Origin: Methanobacteriota archaeon
GTDB lineage: Archaea > Thermoplasmatota > Thermoplasmata > RBG-16-68-12 > JAJISG01
DNA length: 64,000 nucleotides
Direction of reading: 5' to 3'
Assembly: GCA_030594205.1 (NCBI GenBank)
Contig: JAUVFR010000006.1
Location: 1 to 64,000 of the forward strand
Each line of letters begins with the position of its first letter. The first letter of the stretch is position 1. Shown here in pieces: positions 51,172-60,373 of the stretch. Both the position numbers and the translations under genes were made by a program. The notes beneath the pieces are model-generated. The model saw only the letters and a list, made by a program, of their open reading frames with translations. It did no database searches and had not been told where the DNA came from.

Positions 51172-51807
51172 TTACCGCCCGTTGCGGCGTACCGGCAGGG
51201 GGATGAGACGCCGGAGCTGGGCGCCCACCTTCTCTCCCTTCTCCGCCGGTTTGGATCCCTTCTCCTCGTACTCCCCCTCCAGGAGCCGGCTGAGGTAGTC
51301 GTCGACGAACGGGACTTCCTCCACGATCCCGCTCCAGTCCCGGAGCTCGTCCCCATGGTTCCGCTCGAGATCGTCGAGGGCCCTCTGCATCTGGGCGATG
51401 ATGTCCTCGGGAGGATCGCCCCGGATCATTGTCGCCAGGACCGCGTGCTGGCCGGACACGATGGAGATCTTCAGTTCGCCAAAGGACATCTCGTTGAGCT
51501 CCCCCGATTCCCCCTTGAAGGCGTCCCGAATGAACTCTTGGACGGCCCGAAGCATGCCGGAGAGGATGTCGCTGTCCGCGTAGGGCTTCAGACGTCGCGT
51601 GAGGTGGCGGAGGAGGGTGCCGCTGCGCTGGAGGAGGAAGACCTCCTCCACGTACGTCTCCCGGGTCTCCGTGCCTTCCGTCTTTCTCCTGCGCCTCCGG
51701 AGGTTTCTGAGCATTTGATACGTGATGAGCGAGAGCCAGACACCCTGAATCGCGATGACACCAACGACCAGAATGATGATTGCATCCGCGACCCCTTGGG
51801 TGACCAT
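51172..51807 (-). CDS. Membrane-anchored protein with putative roadblock/longin-like sensor domain
   Basis: N-terminal TM (ADAIIILVVGVIAIQGVWLSLI), then YVEEVFLLQRSGTLLRHLTRRLKPYADSDILSGMLRAVQEFIRDAFKG...MSFGELKISIVSGQHAVLATMIRGDPP alpha/beta domain. Confidence 0.65.
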   Translation of the reverse strand: MVTQGVADAIIILVVGVIAIQGVWLSLITYQMLRNLRRRRRKTEGTETRETYVEEVFLLQRSGTLLRHLTRRLKPYADSDILSGMLRAVQEFIRDAFKGESGELNEMSFGELKISIVSGQHAVLATMIRGDPPEDIIAQMQRALDDLERNHGDELRDWSGIVEEVPFVDDYLSRLLEGEYEEKGSKPAEKGEKVGAQLRRLIPLPVRRNGR

Positions 51808-52291
51808 GATGTGCCTCGCAGAGGTGCCCCGAAATCGCTGGCGCCCGAATCAGAGTGCACCGAATCCCGGGGAGAGAGGCCTCTTCGGGTCGGAGCATAA
51901 ACCTTGGCTCCTGACTATCAGCAAGGGATGTTGCCTCCGCGTCCGCCCCGCTGCCCGCTATCGCTTGGGCAGCTGGGCCACGGCGGCATCCTGGGTCTCC
52001 TCACTCGGAATCGCCCGGACCCGGCTCCTGCGTTTCACCCCTTCGGGGCCAGAGCCCGCGGAGCCGCCCCAGGAGCCCTCCGAAGCCGCTCAGGGAGAAG
52101 CCCTCATCGGCCCATAGATGTTGGAGGAGGTGTCGAATTCCAATGACCGCCGACAAGCGGATCGGGACCTGCGGGCATCCCGAGATTCTGAAAGGAGATG
52201 GGCCTCACTCTGAAGGGAGCACAGGATACTGTCGCTCTCGATAACGGCCGCGTTAGGTTTATAACGAAATAGGCACGAGTTCCCTCGTCCG

Positions 52292-52552
52292 ATGCCAACC
52301 GCATCCCCCCTTTTTGAGCTGCAACCGACATCCCAGAAGGAAGCGGACGAGTGGATTCTCGTCCTGATCGGCGCCCTCCGGAAGAAATCGGGCAAGGGAG
52401 AGTGGAGCCTCCGGATCGTGCATGACGACGGGCAGGAACTGGTCTTCGAGTGCGACCCTCCGCTCTCGAACGAGGACGTGTCGGAAGTCTTTGTCCGCTA
52501 CCACATTCGGTCGATGACCGCGAATGAAGAAGACCTGAGGGAGGGAGAATGA
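52292..52552 (+). CDS. Small protein (86 aa) translationally coupled to a small GTPase
   Basis: ORF stop overlaps the GTPase ATG (ATGA); TATA-like GGTTTATAACG about 36 bp upstream. Confidence 0.7.
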   Translation: MPTASPLFELQPTSQKEADEWILVLIGALRKKSGKGEWSLRIVHDDGQELVFECDPPLSNEDVSEVFVRYHIRSMTANEEDLREGE

Positions 52553-53109
52553 CGTCGCTGGAGGAGCCTCGGATCAAGCTGAAGATCTGTCTGGTGGGTG
52601 AGCCGGCCGTCGGCAAGACGTCTCTCATCCGGCGCTTCGTGCGCAACGAGTTCACCGACGACTACACGGTGACCCTGGGGACTCGCATCTCCAAGAAGGA
52701 ACTCCGCCTCCCGGTCTCCGACGGAGGGGAACCAGAGGGGGTGACCCTCGTGATCTGGGACATCATGGGTCAGGAGGGCATTCGGGAGCTCCTAAAGGAG
52801 GCGTTCTTCCTAGGCGCTCAGGGAATCCTTATGGTCTGCGACGTGACCCGGCCCGAGACCCTCCCCAGACTAGAGGGCTGGCGGGAGTCGGTCCAAGAGA
52901 TCGCCGGACCGCTGCCTTCCTACCTCCTCGCCAGCAAGGCCGATCTGACCGACCAGGCGTCGTTGCCTGAGACAGACCTGGCCGCGACATGTCAAGGATG
53001 GAATTGCTCCTGGCAGTTCAGCAGCGCAAAGACCGGTCAGGGCGTCGAAGAAGCCTTCGAGATTCTCACTCGCACGGTCCTCAATGGACAGCGCGCACCC
53101 GCGCAGTAG
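52549..53109 (+). CDS. Rab/Ras-like small GTPase (paralogue 4)
   Basis: G1 GEPAVGKTS, G3 WDIMGQEGIRELL, G4 SKADL, G5 SSAKTG. Confidence 0.93.
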   Translation: MTSLEEPRIKLKICLVGEPAVGKTSLIRRFVRNEFTDDYTVTLGTRISKKELRLPVSDGGEPEGVTLVIWDIMGQEGIRELLKEAFFLGAQGILMVCDVTRPETLPRLEGWRESVQEIAGPLPSYLLASKADLTDQASLPETDLAATCQGWNCSWQFSSAKTGQGVEEAFEILTRTVLNGQRAPAQ

Positions 53110-53157
53110 TTCGTCCTATGCCCGAGGATCCGCCTCCACTGTGCAGAATCCTCAATC

Positions 53158-53736
53158 TCACAGCACGGCTGGCGCGACACCCTGCTCTGCGAGAATATTC
53201 TCGAGGACCTTCTCCCCCAGGGTGTGGAACACGGGTTCCACGTTCTCCCCCATCTGTGCGCTCGTGAAATAATAGGGGGAATCAAACGCGGAGGCGTACC
53301 CGTCCACCTCGCGCTTGCCCACGAGCATTACCGCCTCGTCCCTGAGATCGGACTTGTTGATGGCGTAGACGACCGGGACAGGGCCCGCTACCTGGAAGAC
53401 CGACTCGACCCACTCGTCGAGAGCCCGAAGGGTGGAGTGGCGGATGATGTCACACACGGCGATGATGCCCTGGGTCCCGAGGAAGAAGGCCTCCCGAAGG
53501 AGGTCACGAACCTGCTTCTCACCCATAATGTCCCAGATGAGCATATCCATGTTGACGACGCCCTCCGTGCCCGGCATCCGCATCCGGAGCTCCTTTTTCG
53601 AGATCTTGGCACCCAGCGTGGTGATGTACCCTTCGTCGAACTCGTCCAAGACGTATCGCCGAATCAGACTGGACTTGCCGACGGCGGCCTCGCCGATAAT
53701 ACAGATCTTGACCTTGATGCGTTCACCGGGTTCCAC
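53158..53736 (-). CDS. Rab/Ras-like small GTPase (paralogue 5)
   Basis: G1 GEAAVGKSS, G3 WDIMGEKQVRDLL, G4 NKSDL, G5 position TSAQMG. Confidence 0.92.
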   Translation of the reverse strand: MEPGERIKVKICIIGEAAVGKSSLIRRYVLDEFDEGYITTLGAKISKKELRMRMPGTEGVVNMDMLIWDIMGEKQVRDLLREAFFLGTQGIIAVCDIIRHSTLRALDEWVESVFQVAGPVPVVYAINKSDLRDEAVMLVGKREVDGYASAFDSPYYFTSAQMGENVEPVFHTLGEKVLENILAEQGVAPAVL

Positions 53737-53885
53737 GAGGATCCCCCGCGTCCTTCTGTCCCGGCACCCTCGTTATTAACCTGCCGAACCAATTCTCAGA
53801 TCGTGTCCAGAATCGACGAGCGCGGTTCGCAGTCGTACGAAGGGCGGAGGAACGCTCTTAAGCGGGACATGCCACTCCGCCACAC

Positions 53886-54701
53886 ATGGGACGCATCGGC
53901 CGTGGCTGGGAAATGAGCAAGATCAGCTTCGGCATTCTGCGTCGAGACAAAGAGCTCGTTCTGTTCCCCTTCCTCTCCCTCCTCGTCTCGGGTCTCGCGT
54001 GGGGTCTCCTCCTGGCGAGCATCTTTTTCCTCGACATCCCCTTCTTCAACCAATTCACCGGGAACCCGCCTCTCTTCTATGGTTTCCTGCTTCTCTTCTA
54101 CTTCCTCACCGCTTTCGTGGCGGTGTACTTCCAGGCGGCCGTGGTGGGCTCGGCGATGATCCGATTGGGGGGCGGAAAACCCACCGTGGGGGATGCGCTC
54201 CGCCAAGCCAACAGGCACATTGGGAAGCTTCTCCTGTGGGCCCTCCTCACGGCCACCGTGGGTCTCATCCTGCGGGCCATCCGGAGGCAGGCCGGCTTTC
54301 TGGGTAGACTCATTGCGGGCGCGCTTGGCGTGACCTGGGCCCTGGCCACTTCCATGGCGATCCCCGTCATTGTGACTGAAGGGCTCGGACCCTGGGCGGC
54401 CTTGAAGCGCTCCGCTCACCTCTTCAGGCAGGCCTGGGGAGAGACCATCGTAGGCGGCTTCGGCGTCGGCCTCGTCCTGGTCCTACTGGCCCTCGTCGGG
54501 CTGCTCCCGCTGGTGATTGGGTTCCTCCTGGGATCAGGCACCGCACTCCTCGTGGGGGGCGGGATCGCCCTGGCCTACTGGTTCGTCCTCGCTCTCGTCT
54601 GGGGCGCCGCTCTGCCGGCCTTATCGGCCGTCCTTTACCGGTACGCGGTCGAAGGCCGTCGGATGCCGGGAATCCCGGAGAACGTTCTGCCTCCCGTCTA
54701 A
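53886..54701 (+). CDS. Multi-pass membrane protein (DUF6159-like)
   Basis: About 6 TM segments; SFGILRRDKELVLFPFLSLLVSG N-terminus. Confidence 0.75.
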   Translation: MGRIGRGWEMSKISFGILRRDKELVLFPFLSLLVSGLAWGLLLASIFFLDIPFFNQFTGNPPLFYGFLLLFYFLTAFVAVYFQAAVVGSAMIRLGGGKPTVGDALRQANRHIGKLLLWALLTATVGLILRAIRRQAGFLGRLIAGALGVTWALATSMAIPVIVTEGLGPWAALKRSAHLFRQAWGETIVGGFGVGLVLVLLALVGLLPLVIGFLLGSGTALLVGGGIALAYWFVLALVWGAALPALSAVLYRYAVEGRRMPGIPENVLPPV

Positions 54702-54712
54702 GTCTAGGGGCA

Positions 54713-55810
54713 TCAAGCGGGGCGGAGGAGACGGACCACATCCTCCCAGCCGGCATTCGTTTTGAAGCCTTTCGGGTGAAAGGAGGTGCGCGTGGACACG
54801 AATCCGGCCTCCGCCAGCCTTCGGTGCGTTTCCACCATGGAAGGAGGCGAGATGCGAAGGTGATGTGCGACCTCATCGGTCGTGTAAAAGAGGGCGGGCG
54901 CGGTTGCCTCTGCCCGCCACGTCTCAAGGAGGCGGTCGAGGAAGGCCGGCATGTGCTCGCGCACACGCATCGCACCCAGGAGGTTCTGATCGTGGAGAGG
55001 GCCTGCCCAGAGGGGTCCGGCATCGCCCTCCGACCCCATGACGCGGTCCTTTCCCTCCGGGAAGCTGACGTGACCGAGTTGAGCGAGGGCCGCGTCGGCC
55101 CGGCGGGCCCCGGATCGCACGTGGAAGAAGAGCTTGTAATAGTGCTCCCGCCAAACGGAGAGTAGTGGCCGAACGGCCAGTTCGAGGCGTGCCGCGGTGC
55201 GGAGAACGAAACCTGCGAGGATGCGGACACCCATCTCATGTCGGAACGGGCCACGGATCGGGACGGAGTCGTATCGGCGCCGGCATGTCTTTGGATAGGT
55301 ACCTGCGAGGGGGGCGGTATCCGTCGCCGTGACAGCGAGATAGCCCGGCGGCCGAAGAGCGCGCAGCGCGTTCTCGGTAAAAGGCGCGGGGCTCCCGAAC
55401 GGGTCCACGTCCACGTAATCGAACCGCTCAGTGGCGAGGAGGGCGTTGAGGTCTTGACAGTGGACACGGACGTCCGCGAGGCCGTTGCGCACGACGTTGT
55501 TCCGAATCAGATCGTACGACTCCCGGCGACGATCGTTCAAGGTTAACTCGAAGGGGGCGGCCACCTCGAGGCCGAACCGAATGCCCTGTATGCCCGTCGA
55601 TGCGAGGCCGTCCAGAACTCGGCGCACGCCCGCGGCGACCACGGTCAGGACGAGGACGGAGATGTGACGGGGGGTCGCCATGGCGGCATTGTAGAAGGGT
55701 CCACCCCTGACCTTCCCCGGTCCCCGCCGGGTATGGTCTGCCGGGACGAGAACCTCCGCGAGGCCCTCCTGAACCGGTATCAGTTCCTCGACGTGGGTTA
55801 CCGTGCCCAT
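54713..55810 (-). CDS. trm1: tRNA (guanine26-N2)-dimethyltransferase Trm1
   Basis: FYNAAMATPRHISVLVL, DYVDVDPFGSPAPFTENALRAL, LAVTATDTAPLAGTYPKTCRRRY, WREHYYKLFFHV. Confidence 0.95.
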   Translation of the reverse strand: MGTVTHVEELIPVQEGLAEVLVPADHTRRGPGKVRGGPFYNAAMATPRHISVLVLTVVAAGVRRVLDGLASTGIQGIRFGLEVAAPFELTLNDRRRESYDLIRNNVVRNGLADVRVHCQDLNALLATERFDYVDVDPFGSPAPFTENALRALRPPGYLAVTATDTAPLAGTYPKTCRRRYDSVPIRGPFRHEMGVRILAGFVLRTAARLELAVRPLLSVWREHYYKLFFHVRSGARRADAALAQLGHVSFPEGKDRVMGSEGDAGPLWAGPLHDQNLLGAMRVREHMPAFLDRLLETWRAEATAPALFYTTDEVAHHLRISPPSMVETHRRLAEAGFVSTRTSFHPKGFKTNAGWEDVVRLLRPA

Positions 55811-56346
55811 TCGCCCTTGAGCAACCCCACGATCTTGTACGGAAGGAGATTTCGGTTCACGGGCGTCACCTCCAGAATGCGAACGTCGTCCCGCCGTCGA
55901 ATGTCCTGGAGGAGGGGGTTCCTCGACTTCTTGTGCAGAGTCAAGATGACGGGCTTCTCCGAGTCTAGAGCGTCCTTCACCGCCTCCACGAACTCTTCGC
56001 TCTCCATCTCCATCTTGCCCACTTCATCGACGACGACGATGTTGGCCTCCTCTGTCGCCTGGCGTATGGCATTCACCCCAACGCCGTTCAGCGCTTCGAT
56101 GTCCACGCCGTGCCGCCCCACTTTGACATTGGACTCGATCTCTGGCGAAGCCAACAGCTCCCGCTTCTTGGTGGACCAGTCCGTGACCCAGAATCCACGT
56201 CGCCGTCCGTCTTTGATAATCGGCTCGGTCACCATGCCTCCGACCCGGCCGCCTGCCTCTTCTAGCATCTCGATGACTTTCAGGAGGGCGTAGGTCTTTC
56301 CTGCATTGGGAAGCCCCGTGATGCCAATCTTGAGGCTCGTGACCAT
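55798..56346 (-). CDS. THEP1-family nucleoside-triphosphatase
   Basis: IGITGLPNAGKTYALLKVIEMLEE...VVDEVGKMEMESEEF...VILTLHKKSRNPLLQDI. Confidence 0.93.
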   Translation of the reverse strand: MVTSLKIGITGLPNAGKTYALLKVIEMLEEAGGRVGGMVTEPIIKDGRRRGFWVTDWSTKKRELLASPEIESNVKVGRHGVDIEALNGVGVNAIRQATEEANIVVVDEVGKMEMESEEFVEAVKDALDSEKPVILTLHKKSRNPLLQDIRRRDDVRILEVTPVNRNLLPYKIVGLLKGEWAR

Positions 56347-56415
56347 GAATCCCCGTGCCCGGAAAGGCGGTCAGGCCTATTAAACACGTACGCGTTGGCC
56401 AGTTCGGCCCGCCGC

Positions 56416-56799
56416 CTATCCTCTCGGCGCCGTTCGACGCATCTCTCGGATGCGCATCAGGGGATAACGGAGCTCCCGTTCGTAGCGTAGCGCCGCCAGG
56501 GCTGCTGCCTCGCCGTAGTGTATGCGAACCTCGACGTCCAGCATCTCGCCGGTCAGGGGCCGATAGGGGAAGGACCCTTCCGTCCCGCCTCTCGTCGGAT
56601 CGATGCGAACGCGCACGTTCTCGACGAATGGCTGAAGGCGGGTCCCCTCCTCGATCGTGTGGGCGAGCGACTCAGCGTTCTCCGGGGAGACCGGGGCTCC
56701 CACGTATTGGTGAAATAAGGATCCCAGCTTGATGCCAGCCTCGAAGGCGGCCCGCTCTGCGTCCGTACACTCGAAGTAGTCGGCCGTCGGGTCCTCCAT
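56416..56799 (-). CDS. Archaeal dihydroneopterin aldolase-like protein (MptD family)
   Basis: AAFEAGIKLGSLFHQYVGAPVSPENAESLAHTIEEG. Confidence 0.75.
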   Translation of the reverse strand: MEDPTADYFECTDAERAAFEAGIKLGSLFHQYVGAPVSPENAESLAHTIEEGTRLQPFVENVRVRIDPTRGGTEGSFPYRPLTGEMLDVEVRIHYGEAAALAALRYERELRYPLMRIREMRRTAPRG

Positions 56800-56851
56800 G
56801 CGACCCCCTCATGTGCAAGGGGCGAGGCGTCTAAGAGTCTTTGCGACGACC

Positions 56852-57586
56852 TCACCCTTCGAGGTGATCTAGAGTCTCACCGAGGCTCCGAAGCACGATG
56901 ACGTCTGACACGCTATGCCTCCCCCTCCGATCGATGAGCATCGGGGTCAGCCCGACTTCGGCGGCCCCCCGAACATCGGCCTCGAGGTTGTCGCCGATGT
57001 GGACCGCCTCGTGAGGCTCGACGTTCATTGCGGTCAGGGCGGCACGAAAGATCTTCGGGTCGGGCTTTTCGACTCCCACCGCATAGGAGTAGGTGACAGA
57101 CTCAAACCGCCAAGCGAGCCCGAGGTCCTCAAGCCCTGCGGGCAACTTGTGGGATGCGTTGGAGATGATCCCCAATCGGTATCCCTCCTCCTGCAGCCGC
57201 CCAAGCGTCGGTTGGACGTCCTCGAAGAGATGGCTTTCCACGCCGTCAAAGAGGGTTTGAACCCGATCGAGAATCGCCTCTTCGGGCGGCAAGCCGAGGC
57301 GCCGTAGAACGGCCGCATCATGGCGGCGTAAGAACTCCTCCTCTTGCTCCGGAGGGGGAAAGGCAGACTCCAAGTCATCCTCGGTCCGTCCGCGGAGAGC
57401 CCGGATGATGTCGCCTCGGCTGAACTCGGGTCCTCGCGTCCCCAATCCCTCGACCATCTCCTCCGAGGTCACCTCATAACCGCTGTCTTGGAGGGCTTGA
57501 ACCCAAATCACATCGGCGCGGGGTTCCGCCCATGCGAGGGTTCCGCCGAAGTCGAAGAACAGGACCGTGTACCGGCGTGACGCCAT
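56852..57586 (-). CDS. HAD family hydrolase
   Basis: VLFFDFGGTLAW, LGIISNAS, GVEKPDPKIFRAAL, VHIGDNLEADVRGAAEVGL. Confidence 0.94.
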   Translation of the reverse strand: MASRRYTVLFFDFGGTLAWAEPRADVIWVQALQDSGYEVTSEEMVEGLGTRGPEFSRGDIIRALRGRTEDDLESAFPPPEQEEEFLRRHDAAVLRRLGLPPEEAILDRVQTLFDGVESHLFEDVQPTLGRLQEEGYRLGIISNASHKLPAGLEDLGLAWRFESVTYSYAVGVEKPDPKIFRAALTAMNVEPHEAVHIGDNLEADVRGAAEVGLTPMLIDRRGRHSVSDVIVLRSLGETLDHLEG

Positions 57587-57691
57587 GACCGCTGGCGCAC
57601 GCGGATGTTTCCTATAACCCTTTTCGCGAGTGGAATTGAGGCCAGACGGGGATCCCAGAAACTTATCAGCCGTTCGAAGCTAGCCCGGGTC

Positions 57692-58270
57692 ATGCGACAC
57701 AAGTTCGACCCCGAAAATCTCGCAATGCTAACCGATCCGGAGCGGGTCGAATGGCAGAATCCCTTCGCGATTCTCCAGGCGTTCGGTCTCCGATCCGGGA
57801 TGTCCATGGCCGATGTGGGCTGTGGATCGGGCTTCTTCTCCCTACCGGCCGCCGAGCTTGTCGGGGACAAAGGGGGCGTCTACGCCATCGACGTGCAGGA
57901 AGCGATGCTTTGGGCCCTCCAGGATCGACTCCTGGAGCACCGCGTAGCCCGGGTCCTTCCGGTCCTTTCACGCGAGGACCTCATCCCTCTCGCCTCCGAC
58001 TCGGTGGACTTCGCATTGCTGGTCAACGCCCTACACGAACTCGACGGGAATGCGACGATTCAAGAGGTGCGCCGGCTCCTGCGGGAAGACGGCCGGTTCG
58101 GGGTGGTGGACTGGAAGAAGGAGCCGATGGAACGCGGGCCGCCCGTGGAACATCGCATCGCGGTGGACGACGCCCGCGTCTGGATGGTGGAGAACGGATT
58201 CGAAGGGGAGGGCGTGGAGGTCGGCCCCTACCACTACGGACTCCTCCTCTCGGTGGTCGAAAAGGGTTAA
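57692..58270 (+). CDS. Class I SAM-dependent methyltransferase
   Basis: MSMADVGCGSGFFSLPAAELVGDKGGVYAIDVQ. Confidence 0.93.
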   Translation: MRHKFDPENLAMLTDPERVEWQNPFAILQAFGLRSGMSMADVGCGSGFFSLPAAELVGDKGGVYAIDVQEAMLWALQDRLLEHRVARVLPVLSREDLIPLASDSVDFALLVNALHELDGNATIQEVRRLLREDGRFGVVDWKKEPMERGPPVEHRIAVDDARVWMVENGFEGEGVEVGPYHYGLLLSVVEKG

Positions 58271-58295
58271 TCGAACCCGGCAGTCCGTAGCCTCG

Positions 58296-58826
58296 ATGAA
58301 GCTCATCGGTGTCCTCGGTGGTCAAGAGCCGGAGGAGAAGTTCCTGACGGTGGCCGAAGAGGTAGGGTACCGGATCGCCCAGGGCGGCGCCGCCGTCATC
58401 TGCGGGGGCCTGTCCGGGGTTATGGAGGCCGCATGCAAGGGGGCGAAGCGAGGGGGTGGACTCAGCATTGGGGTGCTGCCCTCCATTCGGAAGAGCGACG
58501 CCAATCCCTACGTCGACATCGTCATCGCCTCGGGCATGAGCACCGCCCGCAACGTGATCATCGTCCGTTCGGCCGACGCTCTCATCGCCATCGACGGCAG
58601 CTACGGGACCCTTTCGGAGATCTCTCACGCTTTTGAGCAGCGCAAGCCCGTGGTCGCCCTGGGGAGCTGGGACATGGGGAACCTGGGCGTCCCGCTCGAA
58701 CTCTACCGGGAGGCCGAGGATCCCCAGGAAGCGGTGGGCCTGGCCCTCGCGTTGGCAGAGGAGGCGGAAGACTCTCCCATCCCCTTCCGCGGGTCCAGGT
58801 CCCTTCCTCGCGGCACCCGGGGCTAG
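58296..58826 (+). CDS. TIGR00725/LOG-like family protein
   Basis: GVLGGQEPEEKF...ICGGLSGVMEAACKGAKRGGG...AIDGSYGTLSEI. Confidence 0.88.
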   Translation: MKLIGVLGGQEPEEKFLTVAEEVGYRIAQGGAAVICGGLSGVMEAACKGAKRGGGLSIGVLPSIRKSDANPYVDIVIASGMSTARNVIIVRSADALIAIDGSYGTLSEISHAFEQRKPVVALGSWDMGNLGVPLELYREAEDPQEAVGLALALAEEAEDSPIPFRGSRSLPRGTRG

Positions 58827-59596
58827 CGTTTCTCCAGGTCCTCCCCGCCAGCGAAGACCGCCTGGATTCCACTGTACAGGTCCTCGATGCCGTAGGGAAT
58901 CTCTGACGAGACGGGGGTCAGCCGCCGGTATACACCGATCGTCTCGAGGGCCTTGAGAAACTCGATGTCAAGGAGCTGTTTCGGACTCCCGCCCTCCTCG
59001 ACGAGGGCGTCGTACAGGGCGTAGGGGTCGGAGGACCATCTGAGGACCGCCCGGAGGTCCTCTTCAGAGAGGACGTCGGCCTTGGAGAGGATGTTGAGGA
59101 AGGGGAGCGAGTGACGGAACTGGGCGGTCGCGCTTAGGAGGAGGGAGCTCACGAGGCCCGAGGGGCTTCGCACGAGGATGGGATCGGAGAGGTAGGCGAG
59201 GAAGCCGTCGTTGTGACCGAACGCATCAATCACCACACGGCTCGACTCTCGGAAGGTGAACAGCTCCATCTGTCCGGGCGTATCCACGAGCAGAAAGTCC
59301 GTCTCGAAGCTCTCCAAGACCTTTCCCACTTCGTTGACGTGGGCTGCGATCAGGTCGGCCGCGACGATCTGGGCGCCATTGGGACCCAGCTCGTACTCGT
59401 CCATGATCTCGGAGAGGCGGATCCAGTCGCGTATGTCCACGTCCGGCTCGTAAGGCACCGTCTCGGCCCCGGGGTCGAGATTGAGGGTGACCGCATCGTA
59501 CCCTTGCAGCACCGCCCAGGCGCGGTAGGCTTCCACGAGGGTACTCTTGCCGCTGCCTGCCGTCCCGACGAAGTACACGATGGGCGTAGGGGCCAC
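58823..59596 (-). CDS. GPN-loop GTPase
   Basis: GTAGSGKSTLVEAYRAW, NLDPGAE, LGPNGAQ (GPN), LVDTPGQMELFTFRESSR. Confidence 0.95.
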   Translation of the reverse strand: MAPTPIVYFVGTAGSGKSTLVEAYRAWAVLQGYDAVTLNLDPGAETVPYEPDVDIRDWIRLSEIMDEYELGPNGAQIVAADLIAAHVNEVGKVLESFETDFLLVDTPGQMELFTFRESSRVVIDAFGHNDGFLAYLSDPILVRSPSGLVSSLLLSATAQFRHSLPFLNILSKADVLSEEDLRAVLRWSSDPYALYDALVEEGGSPKQLLDIEFLKALETIGVYRRLTPVSSEIPYGIEDLYSGIQAVFAGGEDLEKR

Positions 59597-59635
59597 GCGC
59601 CACGAGAGGTCGGGGGCTAATTAAAGCGTGGGGGA

Positions 59636-59746
59636 CGGGCCTGAAGGGACTTTCGGGGCCACGGGGGCCCTTTCGAACCCTTGACCAATCGGTATCTCCG
59701 GAGTGGCCTAAGAGCCGATCGCTCTACCTAGCTGAGCTACAGGCCC
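59636..59746 (-). tRNA. tRNA-Lys (CUU) with two introns
   Basis: Reverse complement after intron removal: GGGCCTG TA GCTC AGCTAGGTA GAGC G ATCGG CTCTTAA CCGAT TGGTC AAGGG TTCGAAT CCCTT CAGGCCC G (74 nt). Introns: 59694-59708 (15 nt, position 37/38) and 59650-59671 (22 nt, position 59/60). Confidence 0.96.
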
Positions 59747-59894
59747 GTCAGGGGACCATGAGCGGCGGGTGGGCTTAAAGATATTGAGAGGGAGGTGCGG
59801 GGCGAGTCTTTATAGAATCCGAAGGGTGGGAACACCCGTGGACCTCCGGGACCTGGGGGAGCCTCGACTCGAGTACCGTCCCCTCCTCGCAGGC

Positions 59895-60368
59895 CTAGGT
59901 GTCCCAATCGTACAACCCGACCCCCCAGGGGCCCGGGTCCTCCAACAGGGTGATGAGGAGCGCGTAATGGCGGCCCGTTTCGACCTGCACTCGGAAGTAG
60001 TCTCCGACGTTCAGTGTGAGGTCTCCATCGGCGTCGATATAGGACACGGGTCCGAAGGGGTCGCTCGCGTTGAGGGCCGCCTCGTGTCGGAGGGAACCAT
60101 TGATCAGGCGGAAACCAAGCTCCTTGAAGGGCCGGGGGAAGGAGGCCGCCTCGACGGTCACGGTCGTCACAGCATCTGTGGTCTCCCCGACCAACGTGTA
60201 GAAGGGATCCCTGGGCTGGCCCTCAAATTGCAGGAGGATCGGCAGGAACACGATCCCAAGAACGACGGCGAGGCCGATGGAGGCGCCAGCCGATATGAGC
60301 ATCACGCGTTTGCCCTGGGGCGAGAGGGGTCGTCGACGACCCTTGTGTCCACCCTCCGCTTCAGTCAT
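59895..60368 (-). CDS. Single-TM protein of unknown function
   Basis: Basic cytoplasmic N-terminus, one TM (LISAGASIGLAVVLGIVFLPILL), extracytoplasmic beta-rich region. Confidence 0.65.
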   Translation of the reverse strand: MTEAEGGHKGRRRPLSPQGKRVMLISAGASIGLAVVLGIVFLPILLQFEGQPRDPFYTLVGETTDAVTTVTVEAASFPRPFKELGFRLINGSLRHEAALNASDPFGPVSYIDADGDLTLNVGDYFRVQVETGRHYALLITLLEDPGPWGVGLYDWDT

Positions 60369-60373
60369 CCCGC

